Source: Sphaerosporella brunnea
Taxonomy: Eukaryota; Ascomycota; Pezizomycetes; Pezizales; Pyronemataceae
Reading direction: 5' to 3'
Assembly (NCBI GenBank): GCA_008704415.1
Contig: VXIS01000045.1
Location: 124,001-188,000 of the forward strand
DNA: 64,000 nucleotides
Part shown: in pieces, positions 47,810 to 60,320 of the stretch
Numbering within the stretch: the stretch's first letter is position 1
Layout of the letters: every line of letters starts with the position of its first letter
The notes under the pieces: model-generated
Told to the model about the DNA's origin: nothing
Database searches by the model: none
What the model saw: only the letters and a program-made list of their open reading frames with translations
Program-made: the position numbers and the translations under genes

Positions 47810-48644
47810 CTACTCCAGTGGGAACTCTTCCAAATCGTGGTCGTTCCTTAGACTAGGCGGCACCAGCTTGATGGGCTCATCCTCGGCTACGTTGTCAGGC
47901 ATATAGTCCCCATCACTGCCGGCCGTTGCCAGTAGCCAGAGTATCACCAGCATTGCTAAGAATCCCCAAAGGAATCGCACTCTCCCTAAGGCGAGACTCG
48001 TTAGGCTGTTCCCAAAACTGGTAGGTATCTTGTATCCGCAATTCAACTTACATGATACTCTCTTCTTGCTCGCCTCCTTCTCTTTCTGCCTCTCAACCTT
48101 GGATTGTACCCTTTCAATCCGCCTCTCAAAGTCTTCAACCTTTCCTTGCTCCACGCGGAGGCGCTCGCGCATCGCATCGATAGACATTCTTTCGCCCTTG
48201 AACCGTTCCAGACTCTCCAACTGTGACCTAAACTCGGTGCGAAAACGCGTGTCTTCGCTCCCAAAGCCTTCCAGCAGTTCCTTCGCCGAACTACACAAGC
48301 CCTCCATCCTGGAGTTCAGTTCCTGAAGCTCATCTAGCTTTGCTTGGAGTGCGCCAGTGCATGTTTCCCGTTGCGAATGTTGTTGCTGGCCCATGGTTCG
48401 CATTGCGCTGGCTAACTTCCTGGGGTGCGGGTCAGACACTCTGCCGCACGGCGGGAAAGGGGTCGGCATACTCGGGATCACCCCAATCGCCGCTCCTAGG
48501 TTTTAACCCGCCAAGACTCCGCCTCGAAGAAGTGCTGAATCGATGTCTTCCAGGGTTTTCGGGGGGGTTGTGGACCTGCCGGTTGAATGTGGCGTCCGGC
48601 GCCGCGGCGACACGGTCATCGATGGATCCCTTGGTTGACTGCAT
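47810..48644 (-). CDS. Coiled-coil protein with C-terminal membrane helix, unrecognised
   Basis: Two exons (48644-48472 and 48419-47810) join in frame to 260 codons. The 51-base intron has a GTATGC donor and a CTGAC branch site. The first 60 residues include RFSTSSRRSLGG, which resembles a mitochondrial processing site, then SGDWGDPE. Residues about 75-185 are a long charged coiled coil (LQAKLDELQELNSRMEG, VEDFERRIERVQSKVERQKE). One membrane helix (FLWGFLAMLVILWLLATAG) and an acidic tail ending DLEEFPLE follow. A strong-looking donor (GTAAGT) within the frame near 48052 finds no acceptor that keeps frame, so I left it unspliced. It might be a mitochondrial or ER-anchored structural protein; no function is claimed. 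Confidence 0.55.
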
Positions 48645-49015
48645 CGAAAGCACGGCTGCTGCGGCAGAACTGACTATCGGCAAAAGTTATAGGACTGCAG
48701 AGGCGATGCGGATGAATATGTTCGGCAGGGAAGTCCATCCGACTCGACGAGGTGTAGAGTTGAGGGGGTTTCGTTGGGTGTTACGCACGCAACGGGATGC
48801 AGAGCGGTTCATAGCGTCATGCCACATGCCGAGCAGAGGCATGCATGGTGTAACGGCGCAACAGCGATGTCTGGAGGGCAACGGAACTGACTGCGGGGCA
48901 GCGATTTTATCCATTGTGGCTTATTGAGTGCTGACATGTGATCGACGATCTCTTCAGGCCGCCTAAGCGATACCAGGTGCCGATGAGCCTCAGGAGTATG
49001 TACCTACCTGTCATC
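48645..49015. promoter_or_regulatory. Divergent promoter region to GRC3
   Basis: 371 bases lie between diverging start codons. No TATA box or repeat is seen. Frames crossing it are probably chance. Confidence 0.35.
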
Positions 49016-51234
49016 ATGCCAAAACGAACACGAGAAGAAGCAGTAAAGCGTAAGATCACGCCGCCTCAGCGCCTCAAAAGTCACCACGAACTGATATCTG
49101 AGACTTCCAGCTGCACCAAGGCTCAGCGCAGTAGCCCAGCGACGCCTCCGAGCGGCGGCGGCAGCAGCTCCTCCTCACGCAACCCCCGAGCCAGCGAGGA
49201 AACCGAAGCCAGAAAAGAGCGTCAGCAATGAAGAATTGGCTCAAAAACGCGCTGAGATCGAAGGGAAGATCGCGGGGAGAGTGAGAGTGCTACAAGGAGG
49301 TGGACCTGCCGGTGTGGTGGAGGCGACCGAGGAATTGAGCCCAGCCAGAGCCTCCCCGGAAGGGTCTTCCGTTACTGTAGCAGCGGCGGGGTCACCTTCT
49401 GGCCGGGGAGAGGAGTCGGCATTGGCTAGAATCAAGAGACAGCGACAGGAAAAGCGGCTGGATGAGGACGTGGAGATGCTAAGTCCTGGTGAGGAAAGCG
49501 AGGAGGATGATGTTATGGGGACTACAGCTGAGAGGTATGCTTCTTGGACGCCTGTATTGCTGATATTAACTTTCTCAGTGCGGCGCCGGTGCCTTCTCAG
49601 TTTTCGAGCTTTGTGCCCACGGATGAGAACTACAACGCTACCAATTCGTCAATGACGTTTAGGCTGCAGCCGGGAGAGGTATGCCATACATTCATTGGCG
49701 TAGTAGCCAGCCTTTCTTACGACTTGATTTACAGACTTTAGTGCTCGTCGGAATCTACGAGATCGCCGTAACGAAGGGCTCGATAACCATTTCCGGCGCA
49801 AAATTATCGGATAGTTCTCCTAAGCAAACTATATATGCGCCGACGACGCATGCGCTTCCAGTTATAGAAGCGCCCTCAAAACGGCGAAGAGATGGCAGCG
49901 AAAAGTATTTGGGTGCAGAAATCCGCATCACCAGTCATCACTCAGGCCTCGCAGACATCGGCAAGCTCTGTCCCACATTCAACGGGGTTTGGAAAAGGCC
50001 CTCAAAAGACCACGACAGTCGTTCCTTCTCGCCAATATATAGTAGCACCGTAAACGTTCCAACTCTAACCATCCCCTCGGCTTGGAAAACGACTCTGTCA
50101 TCACTTCTCACCCGGTGCACCGACGGTCCTCGGCCACCAACGATCCTTCTCACCGGCTCGAAAAGTGCTGGAAAATCCACCTTTTCTCGCATCTTTTCAA
50201 ACACTTTGCTCACCTCCGGAGGAGTGGAAGGCATTGCCTACTTGGATATCGACCCCGGCCAGCCCGAGTTCACACCCCCAGGCAGCATCTCTCTAAGCAT
50301 TCTCAACTCTCCCATCCTAGGCCCTCCTTTCACTCACACCCATATCCCCGTGCGATGGCACCATATCGGGTACACCTCTCCGCGTGAAGACCCAGGCCAC
50401 TATATCAACAGCATCATCGACCTCCTCTCCGCCTACCGGCAGCAGTACGCATCAACTCCACTAATAATCAACACTATGGGCTGGACCAAAGGCCTCGGCC
50501 TCGAGTTGCTTCAAGACATTCTCGTACACAGCCAAGCATCCGACATAATCTTTCTCGGCAACGGCGCACAAAGCGTGTCCGAACTAGTCCCCCCAAACAC
50601 CGCGACGTTCCACGAGCTCCCATCCGCCGCCGTGGCAGGCGCAACTCGTTTCACGCCCGCAGATCTGAGAACTCTACATACAATGTCCTATTTCCACCGG
50701 CAGGGACTTGGAGACTGGAACTTTTCCACGCCCCTCACCGCGATCGCGCCCTGGATGGTCCCATTCACTGGCCCCAACCGCGGCGTCGACGCAGTGCACA
50801 TTATGGGCGAGTTTATAGCGCCCTCAGAAATCGTCACCGCTGTCGAGGGAACTATCGTCGGCATCGTAGTAGTGGCAGAACACAACTTCCCTGGTTCCTC
50901 CTCTTCCGACGTGGCGTTGCCCGTACTTACAGCGCCTCTCGCCCCCGACGTAGCAGAGTGTAGAGGCCTTGCCATTATCCGCGCTGTGGACTCAGAGCAG
51001 GGATTGTTGCAGATGGTTTCGACGGTTGCGCAGGAGGAGGTGGAGAGGTGGGATAAAGAGGGCCTCAAGGTGGTGTTGGTGCGTGGACGCCTGGAACTGA
51101 GTCCGTGGGAGATGATAGTCCCTGGTGGTGGTGGAAACGGTGAGATACCGTGGGTCAGCACTGTGCTAGGAACCAAGGGACGCGGAGCGGTATGGAGGGT
51201 TAGGAGGAATGTTATGAGGAGAGGCCAGCAGTAG
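49016..51234 (+). CDS. GRC3: Polynucleotide 5'-hydroxyl kinase Grc3
   Basis: Four exons (49016-49049, 49111-49534, 49579-49678, 49735-51234) give 685 codons. Grc3 phosphorylates the 5' end made by Las1 when ITS2 is cut from pre-rRNA, in the nucleolus. The N-terminus (MPKRTREEAVKPAPRLSAVA then QRRLRA) was recovered only by placing the first intron at 49050. The P-loop is LLTGSKSAGKSTFSR (near residue 330), with YLDIDPGQPEFTPPG as Walker B/lid region and LIINTMGWTKGLGLEL further on. An N-terminal domain with TFRLQPGETLVLVGIYEIAV precedes the kinase core, as in yeast and filamentous fungal Grc3. Confidence 0.93.
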
Positions 51235-51476
51235 GGTGAGTGGATTGTGAATAGATGGCTCCAGCATCGGTGTTTGAGAATTTAGAAAACTTTGTGATCG
51301 GTTCATGGTCTATCAATCGATCTTTTTAATTGCTTGAGTGAGAACGGATGATGTGGCACAAGCTAAGCTACCGACGGCCTCGCCATTTTTAAAATACCTG
51401 CCCCTCTTTATCCTCGTTCTCCCACCATCACGAACTTTCTTTCCCATCCCCAAACCACTTCACAAATCCTTTCAAA

Positions 51477-52268
51477 ATGACTTCTGAGCAGACGTATGTG
51501 TTTTCACCTCTACTCCTGTTGATTTTAGGGTGTTTTAATCACGTTGTTGTTATTTTGGGCTTTTCTAACTGAACTCCCCTTGAACAGTTTCATTGCGTAC
51601 GTTTATCTCCCATCGCAACCGGGGATCTTTTGGACAGGAATAGGAATGTTAACATGAACCTCTGCAATTTCCAGCATCAAGCCCGACGGTAATTGCTCTC
51701 GTCTTTCCCCGATTTTCATCCAACTGACCCGACCCTTAGGTGTCCAGCGCGGTCTGATCGGTCCCATCATCTCCCGCTTCGAGCAGCGCGGCTTCAAACT
51801 TGTTGCCATCAAGCTCACCGCCCCCGGAAAGGAGCACCTCGAGAATCACTACTCCGACCTTGCCGGAAAGCCTTTCTTCCCTGGCTTGATCGAGTGTATG
51901 CCCACCATCTCCGACCCCATTCTCCCCGCACGCAGTTAACATGGATGAATAGACATGAACTCCGGTCCCATCTGTGCCATGGTCTGGGAGGGCCGTGATG
52001 TCGTTAAGACCGGCCGTGTCCTCTTGGGCGCCACCAACCCTCTTGCCTCCGCCCCTGGCACCATCCGTGGTGACTACGCTATCGTAAGCCCCTATGACTT
52101 CCCGCATTCCCGCGGTTCGCGTTAACGAATGTACAGGACGTTGGCCGCAACGTCTGCCACGGTTCCGACTCGGTCGAGAGCGCCCAGAAGGAGATTGCCC
52201 TCTGGTTCAACGAGGGTGAGCGCGTTAGCTGGACCCAGGCCATTCACAACTGGGTTTACGAGAAGTAA
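51477..52268 (+). CDS. NDK1: Nucleoside diphosphate kinase
   Basis: Six exons (51477-51493, 51588-51596, 51675-51688, 51740-51895, 51953-52083, 52137-52268) give 152 codons, the normal length. The enzyme transfers the terminal phosphate of ATP to other NDPs through a phosphohistidine. The active site is [12 protein letters not shown], with the early [15 protein letters not shown] and the late [14 protein letters not shown]. Exons 2 and 3 are 9 and 14 bases long: exon 2 is just TTTCATTGC. The early introns are needed to build MTSEQTFIAIKPDG, which matches the family exactly. GRC3 ends 242 bases upstream and DRE2 follows on the same strand. Confidence 0.96.
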
Positions 52269-52588
52269 ACCCTTTTAAGTTGCGCCTTGAAACCAGGTTG
52301 CTCCTGTCAAATATTGCAATGTGGAGTGTGCTTGTGAACAGGAATAATTTGATGGTGGACATTTTTTGATAGACGGAATAAAAAGCGTCTTTGTAGAGTG
52401 TGAAATATCGACTGCGTGTGTGATGGAGGGGGTCGCCTTAAAAGTGGAATGTTGTTTAAGGTTAGCGTGGTTTGCAGCCAGGCTTGCTTGGCTCCTAGGA
52501 GAGAACCCCGCCTCTAGCTTCGGCGATTTGTAAACCCAGTTCTATCTCCATCAACTCATTCGTCGCAAGCAGCAAAGCAGACCCCTCA
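52269..52588. other. NDK1 3' region and DRE2 promoter
   Basis: 320 bases with no gene or repeat. Both flanking genes run on the plus strand. Confidence 0.35.
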
Positions 52589-53703
52589 ATGGCCTCGCCA
52601 CCCTACATCGATACGTCCGTCAGCGACTTCAACCCCACCCCCGTCGCTACCGCTGCCGCCCCGTCCTCAAAGCGCACTCTAATCCTCTGCCCACCCTCCG
52701 TCTCTTCGCACCCGGAGGCCCTTGAAAATGCCCTCTCCACAGTCGACCGCGTAAGCGCAGATGTGCAAATGCTTGATCGGCTCACCTTGAACCTCGCTTC
52801 GCTGCCTGACTCGATCTACTCCACCGTCCTCCTACTTTCGGACCCGTCTTCCAGTGCTCCCCCCACGCTCGAAAAGCCGCTGCTCGTCAAAATACTCGCC
52901 GCCATGGCGCCGAACGGGCGCTGGCGCGCAGTGGGAGCGAACAAGAAGAACTGGGCGAAGGATCGACTGGGGTTCTTGACGGCGGGATTCTTGGTCGAAG
53001 ATACATCGGAGGGGACGGTGGCAGTCAAGCCGGACTTTGGTGGCCAGAAGAGTGTGGCGCTGAACTTGAGGAAGCGGCTGCCCGCAGGTAGGGTGGTGAA
53101 GCCGGTTGTTGCGAAGCCTGCGGTTGCTGTGGCGCCGGTGGCCACGACTAATGGCGTGGGCTTTGTGTATTTGATCGACGATTTGGACGATGATGAGTTG
53201 ATCGATGAGGACGAGTTGATGGCCGATGAGGATTTGGCGACGCCTGTGCAGATCCGTGGGTCTATCCTATGTTTCAGCTTGGAGGTGAACGGCATGGCTA
53301 ATTGTTGGGGCAGCTGCGGAGTGCCGACCAAAGGCTGGAAAGCGCCGCAGAGCGTGCAAGGACTGTACGTGCGGCTTGAAGGAGCAGCTAGAGCAGGAAG
53401 ACGCCGAGAAGAGATCCACGGCGGACAAAGCTTTGGCTGCTGCCAAGGCAAAGGCTGCTGCGGGGGTCAAGCTCAATGCCGATGATCTTGCCGAAATCGA
53501 TTTTACGGTCGAGGGCAAGGCCAGCTCTTGCGGTAACTGCTACTTGGGTGACGCTTTCAGGTAATTTCATGTCATATCATGGGAAACGGAGTTTTTTCGA
53601 TCTCTAACGGATTGATAGATGCTCTGGATGTCCGTACATCGGTCTGCCTGCATTCAAGCCTGGAGAACAGGTACAGATTGACATGATGGATGACCAGTTG
53701 TGA
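52589..53703 (+). CDS. DRE2: Dre2 (anamorsin), cytosolic Fe-S cluster assembly factor
   Basis: Three exons (52589-53255, 53314-53560, 53619-53703) give 332 codons. Dre2 takes electrons from the diflavin reductase Tah18 at the start of cytosolic iron-sulphur assembly. The N-terminal part is the degenerate methyltransferase-like domain ([20 protein letters not shown]). A linker with an acidic patch ([20 protein letters not shown]) follows. The first Fe-S motif is [19 protein letters not shown] (C..C-x2-C-x-C). The second is the twin CX2C motif [17 protein letters not shown], split by the last intron. The protein ends [11 protein letters not shown]. All cluster ligands are present. Confidence 0.95.
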
Positions 53704-54146
53704 GGGAGGCATACTTCTTTTTTTCTTTTTTTTCACAGGTTCTAAAAGCCATGGCTGCGAATGGGAGTTTGTGATTTGCATTTTTTGGTTTCTTTTCCAT
53801 GGGCTTTAAATGGTAGTATGGGCTTATGGGGACATAAATTTCTACAAGACTTAGTTGGTGCCTGCATAGAAATAATGCATATCGGCACTTTTTCGATACA
53901 TGTCATTTTCCACCATAGAGATAGTCACACTCCATCTCATATTGTTTTGGCAAAAGCAAAACTTCTGCCGGTAAGTGACGCCAAAGACTTTATCTGACGG
54001 CATAGCGGAGTCGGCCACAGATAGCTATAGGCCGGGTGGGGGGAGGTTAGGAGGTAGTGGTGTTTCCCCGGTGGGTATGTATATCGGGCGGTTGCTATTG
54101 GGTCCCTTCCTCAACATCATCACCATGCCGACTCACTGAGCGAACA
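53704..54146. other. DRE2 3' region
   Basis: No gene is seen. A T-rich tract lies at 53717-53735. Confidence 0.35.
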
Positions 54147-54390
54147 AACAAGATGAAAAGTACGAGCAGCACAAAGAAAACAGTGGCCAGCGCTATTAAA
54201 GATCTTATTGAGCACCCGGATGCCAAAGTAAAGCATGTTTGTGGGCATTGCGGTATCTCCAGAAACCACATGCATGAGAAGACCCACGCTGCTGCTGGAG
54301 AGGCCCATGTGAGGCAGATGTGGCTCTTCCCTGAGCAGGAGAATGCCGTGGCAAGGTGGGCTGACAGGACAAAACACGGGCAATGGTAAC
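54147..54390 (+). pseudogene. Pogo/CENP-B-type transposase N-terminal fragment
   Basis: The frame reads VASAIKDLIEHPDAKVKHVC then ISRNHMHEKTHAAAGEAHVR and WLFPEQENAVARWADR. This resembles the Psq helix-turn-helix followed by the start of the CENP-B-type DNA-binding domain in fungal pogo/Fot1 transposases (…LTPAQEEALVDWI…). It stops at 54387. The following 450 bases contain broken frames with QQALAATSH and KKSD-like words in the same orientation, suggesting the rest of a dead element. No inverted ends are seen. Confidence 0.5.
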
Positions 54391-55473
54391 TACTCTCAGT
54401 TATCAACCAGCGTCGCAAGGCTTATGCTCTGACAACGAACCGAGTGGGACTGGAAAGCTTGCGGGAACTGTTCTCGCTCCGTAGAAGTAGGCGAGGTCTT
54501 GGTATGTAGCTGACCTGGGTCAGCAGGCGGAAGCAGATCCCGCCATCACCAAGCACAAGCTCCAGCAAGCCCTCGCCGCAACATCTCACTGATCTGGACA
54601 ATGCCCGCAGAGGAGGATACCAAGAAAAATAAAGGGCAAGGCAAGGCAGCGAAGAAGTCAGATTTCCAGGGCAAAAAGTAAGGCGATGCCTGTCTCTTAG
54701 CACCTGAGCTGCTGCGCTAAGGATGCTATCGGAGCAGTCAATAGTGAGGACGAGGAGCGCAGGCAGGAACCAACCGGGCAAGACGGGGAAGAGGGGACGT
54801 GGCCCGAGAGTTCTGTAGGCTCTAGAGGCTATGCGGAGGGGTCCCAAACAATGCTGCTGTAAAGGAGGGAGGCCGTGACGGGGAGGATGCCTAAGACCGC
54901 ATCATAAACGATCACCCGCTTAATTTCTCGTCGCCTAGGCGTCGCAGTCCGGTGTTTTTGTTTTTGGAAAAGCTCACCTCCAGTCTCTCTATTCATATAT
55001 GGAAAAAAACTACCTTGATGGTAAAATGCTGTTCCTTCGCGTGACTGTGACCGGTTGCCATTCTTGTAGCTGGGGGGAGCCGCAGGCTCAGGACTGGGGC
55101 TTGGGCAACCACGGGTCGGAGTATGTATGTACAACAGCAAAGGAGAGGGGGGAATTGGTTTGTGTACTGCGCGCATGTAAGGCCGACGGTTCTGGATGGC
55201 TAGTCAGAGAAGCCGGCGACTTCATAGTATATCACTCACTTTTTACTGAGTGTTGGACAAACCAGTCATCGATAGTGGATCCTAATTGCCTTGCAAATGG
55301 CGATAAAAATGGAAGCCATTTTCGTATACGATGTGGTGCACAAAACAGAAGCAGAATACCACCGGGCCAGTTCAAACTATAGAGAAAAAAGAAAACCATT
55401 CAACATGTAGGTTGGTAGAAACAACACGATGGAAGAGACTAGGTAGTAGAATCGAAGGCTAGTAGGACCGCAT
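54391..55473. other. Degraded sequence after the transposase fragment
   Basis: No intact gene is seen. The first half may be the decayed remainder of the pogo-like element. The second half is the 3' region of the Mms1-like gene. Confidence 0.35.
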
Positions 55474-58400
55474 CTACAACACCGCATCATTGACTAGCTC
55501 ATCCATCCACTTGAGAACAGCCTCGCACAAATCCACGTCTTCTTCGTCGGAGAGTTGCAGCACCTCGCGTGCAAGAACGGCGAATTTATCGCCCCCAAAC
55601 GCCGCAAACGGGTGTCTTTCTTCGGCAGTGGTCACGGCTTCCTTCAGCCAGTGCGGGCCAAGTTCGACAACTGACGCCAGAACGTCCCCATCGACATGGG
55701 CCTTTCTTGGATCCGGCTTTGCAGAATGTAGTATTTCGTCCATGCCCATTAGACCTCCATGAAATACGTCATGTATGGTACGCAAAAGCTGAAGCGCCTT
55801 TTGATTGATAACCGTGAGTTGGTAGAAACTCCCGTCGACGCCTGCGGCGATGATGTTTTCGTGATCAGAAATGACACCGGGAAGGAGCCGATCCCGGGGC
55901 ACCCAAGGAGGGCGGCAGAATCCCCGACGAACACGGGAGACAGAAGACTTGAGCTCAGCTTCGAAGACAGTCCCGAGGGATTGAAAGGCGCAGTTGTCTG
56001 ATTGGATGTTAATGAAGGCCTATCTTAGTGAACTGGAAAGGAGAGCATACTCTGCGGCTGCCAGAGCCCGATAACACTGTAGTTTTTGTCTGTTGCTATA
56101 ATCAAGTCCTTCAAGAGATTTGTGTGGTGGAATCCATTTCTGGCGACTTCGTCGCTGTGATGGTGTCAGCGCGACATTGTCATGAGGAAATAGGTGTGAA
56201 TACTTGCCTAAAACATTCAACCAGCTTGCCGTCATCGAACTTCACAACCAAAACCGAATCTTGTGCACAAGACAAGTAGATAAAGGGCTCTTTGACTGAG
56301 ATATACACTGCAGGTGATCGAAGTTTTGCTTCTGCAACTAGGTCTAGCCTATTATCGGCATCAGCAGCTTACTCAAGCCAGCACTGAGCAACGGAGCGGA
56401 GTCAAACTTCTTAGTCTCAATGTTGAGTGCTTTCAGGTACAGTTTGTTTCCGGAGCAATACACGAGAGAGCTTTCAGTAGTCAGCCATTATTCTTTCGCG
56501 ATAATCACTCGGAAATGAAAAACAACTTATTGCCATATGGTGCCAATGATCGGACGGGCTCGCTGCACAGAACTTGGAACCTTCTCCGCACGTCGAACTT
56601 ACTACCGCTGTTCGGTCGGAAGGTGAGTATTATGACCCTCCCTCCTCGTGAGGGCGTCGGAGGACTAGTCCCTGTTCCAACAGCAACGAATTGATACTTT
56701 TTGCCATAAAGCTCCATGTTCCATTCTAGACGCCCGAGAGTCAGATAATTGAGGTATGGGGGTAGCAAGGCTCAGAATTACCTGCGATACAGAATACTTG
56801 TTCATTTGGCTTGCCAAATATAGCCTCACCACTCTTGCTGTCTTTCAGCTCACCGGCCAATAAGGAGTCGCCCCTATTGCTCTATCAGCAATGGTTCTGG
56901 TCGAATTGAGGGGCAGGAATAATAAACGTTTCCGGGTCTATTAGCTTCAACGAGCAGAATGATTTCTTGCCGCCGCCTTGCTCACTCCAAACGGACTTTG
57001 TGCAAGCCACAATGAAGGCACCTAGAGACTCGTAAAACAACAAGCGCCGTGGTGTTTCATTCAGCCTCAATCGTCGACCGCATATCTTACCACTCCGCCC
57101 AACGTCCGCGCAGAATATTTTGTCATTGGAGACACACACTAGGACATTCTCCCATTCAGATGAGCTTCTGATCTGGGCAATTGCTTGAACCATGGGCTAT
57201 AGTTACTGTGAGCAAAAGCAACCGCATTATGGATCATCGATCATCACGTACATCTATATCCTCGTCGTGGAGAACAAAAATGAGCTGAGCCCCCCTGAAA
57301 CTGCCTCGAGGCATATCGAAACGATATACTTCATGACCCGCCAGAGCAAATGCTGAATCTTTCCGACGTACATCCATATGTAACCGCACAGGAACCGGGC
57401 CGAAATGCATTTCCTGGCTTCGATTCAACTGCAAAGCTTTTCGAGTTGTTAGTCACCTCTTTTCTTGGGCCTGGCCTGATTGATAGTCTCACAGGTTCCC
57501 ACAGTAGTCACATCAAAGATGACCACCGTGCCGCCACGCAAACCGCAGAACAGTTTCGATGCAGTATCTGTCGACAGCATCACTGCTGATTCACAGAAAG
57601 TGAGGCCGGGTTGGCTGGCAGGAACATGATTAAGCACTACTTTCGTTAGAAAATGCTCCAGGAATGATTGCCTGGAAGAGCCACCCACTGTTTTGCTCTT
57701 TGATGGGGATCAACCCATCATGTGCATCACATAGGAATATCTGCAGTGTTGCCTGTCTTGTGCCAACGACTGCCATCAACCGATCTCGGCTACACTGCGG
57801 GTTACTTTTGTGGCCTTCCTGGAAAAAGTTGCAGTGGAAAATAGAAACTCACAATTCTACGAAATCGACAAATGTGGGTTCATCGGTCAGAGCCACTGGC
57901 GCACTGACTGGCTTCAAGAACTCGTCCCTACAGAGGTCAGCATCTATACAAAATCTGATCACGAATCACATACTTATCGTGTTCAACGGCCATGGATCCC
58001 AGTACTAGCTCGATGTCAGGCCCATGATGAAGAGCAAGAAGAACATAGTTGCCGTGAAGCGAGGCAGCTATTATTGTATCTCCGTTTTCGCATCTGCGTT
58101 GCATGCGGCGGGGGCGCTGACCGACTTCGCTCATGTTTGTGTCCCCTTCGATCTTTGATGCCAAATCCTTTTGAGAGAGTGGAATTGCGGTAATAACACT
58201 GGGCGTAACCTGAACGGACCATAGTGGGCTTTGTGAAGGTGCTGCAGGACCCAGGGGACCAGCTGCCAATGTTGGTCCATCGAACTCAAACGATGTCTCC
58301 GTGTTGCACTCAAGCCATTCGCCCTCTCTTCCAAATGTTCGATAGCATAGGAAGGATCGGTCTGGCTCCGAAGATAGCACAAAGTACCCATCTCCGGAGA

Positions 58401-60320
58401 CATCAGGCAGGACGAACAATGCTCGTACACCCTTCAAGTAGTCTACAGGTTCCTGTGCAGTAGCCTGGATTCCATAGCGAAGTTCTGTGATGGCACCATG
58501 GTCCCCACGACCTGTGCATGCGAACACTCGGGCTCGATCAGTATTCCCGGTTCCCTGGCCACCAGTTGACAGATTGACCAGCTCAAAATCGAATATCGGC
58601 GTCCAGTTGATTACTGACTCCTCCGGTTTAGCCCGTGTGTCTATAGGCCACGGAGCAATGTTCAACTGTAAATAAAGTTGAGTTTTGTGATTAATCACAA
58701 GAGAGGTTCTGTGGCTAGTTTCACGTACCAGATATATCCCACCACTACTCATTTCTCCGCCTGCTACAATCATGTCATCGTATCCAAGTCCGCAATCAAG
58801 TGCTGCAAACGCAGTTCCGATGGCGCAGTCTAGGTAACTAGCCTTCACCACATTTTGAACAAGCGGTTGAGCTTGTACATGGATCTCGATATAGTAAATT
58901 GAACCATTTTCCATGGCTACATACATAGCATCACAGGCGCCGGCACCTGAGAAGTAGCTCGGATGCCTAAATGGGCGGGCCCAGGCGGTGACAAGTCCTT
59001 CTGGATGAATGTCAGATAAGAAATTATTTGGATGGCATTTTGCTCTCACCAGTATGTCCACTTGCAGGGAATGCAACGTTGCGGAACGACGCATTTCCGG
59101 AGTGAATTTCGGAAGCCTTGACTACGTACGTGGTAAATTCGGTGACGATCAGGAACGCAGAGCTTATCACCAAAGGGATAAGATGAAGTGGAAACGATAT
59201 GTCTGCAGTTCACGTCAGAGAAATTATTACGCAGAGCAGTGGCCAGAAATACCATCCGACAAACGAAGACCATGGTGTCCTTGCTTCGCAGCGGTGCGTA
59301 GTGAATTTGAGGACGACCATTCATATAATTGCAGCCGCGACTTTTGTGAGGAACTATTCCAGGCCCGGATTAACTATCTTGAGGAACATGAGGAGACATA
59401 CAGCTGGTGTAGACTACTAACTCTATGAGAAACAACACCAGGAGCACATGTTCTTCGTCTCCTGGAGACGGGTGGAGAAACTCCATGTGGATTATGATAG
59501 ATCCTTGGACATCAAATGTTCTCTCCTCCTTGATTGGATCCAGCGGAAGGCCTTCCCTCATCTGTCGGTGTAGCTCTTCCATCGGGCGGAGCGCAAATAG
59601 GCTGAAGTAATTCTGATAGGCAGCCACCGCCATTGCTCTAGATCTATAGACAGTGATCAGTGTGCCATGCATCGGAGGTTATGGGACAAGCCCGACTTAC
59701 TTAGGATCAACAGCAATGGACCGACCAAGGTGGTTTGGATGGACCCCTTTGAGATCGATTTGCTTCTTTGAGATGATGAAGTCTACTTGGCCTTGCTCCA
59801 AGCAATCTCTCGCATACACAAACTGCAACTGGCCAGAATCCGTGGTCATAACGAGGATATCCGCCGGAAGATCCTCATGGTGGCTACCGTTAGATGTCCC
59901 ATTGTGCGAGGCCGCAGATAGTGTGGATTCACGCTGTGAACCAAAGGAGCGAGCATCGCGGATTTCTGCACGGATGTCTGTCTTGCACCCGACTTTCTGG
60001 AGCTTTCCAGCTTCAGTGAGAATGTGTAACTCGATGAAGGTTTCCTGAAGAAGTGAATTTTAGCATGCAAACAGCTATGATGTCAAGCAAACCTTGGAGG
60101 CTCATACCCCGATGAAAACAACGTCGTTGAGGTCTGGCCGTCTGATCCGTGCTGGTAGGATCTTCTTGACAACTGGTGAGTGTACAAGAGTCCGGGAGAG
60201 TAATCCGTACACCGGTAAGAAGGAGGTTGAATCTTGTTGGAGCGTTGCTTGCTGCTCCTCCGCCTCCTCCTCCTCCCGTTGGCCAGTCGTCCCCCGCTGA
60301 TGCACGCCGAACACCTCCAT
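55474..60320 (-). CDS. DDB1/CPSF-A family protein, Mms1-like
   Basis: Seventeen exons join in frame to 1342 codons: 60320-60108, 60044-59701, 59643-59422, 59353-59253, 59202-59050, 59000-57974, 57927-57853, 57804-57715, 57671-57493, 57436-57252, 57196-56928, 56879-56782, 56725-56509, 56470-56373, 56337-56208, 56154-56051, 55997-55474. The N-terminal half has the Mms1_N signature (GLLSRTLVHSPVVKKILPAR, then RRPDLNDVVFIG). The C-terminal half is a CPSF_A beta-propeller (YGKKYQFVAVGTG, AKLRSPAVYISVKEPFIYLS, FRSDEVARNGFHHTNLLKDL). Relatives are adaptors of Cul4/Rtt101 ubiquitin ligases (DDB1, Mms1) or RNA-processing factors (Rse1, Cft1). The overall order is most like the fungal Mms1-type group. 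One intron is GC-AG (56207, GCAAGT). Confidence 0.82.
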
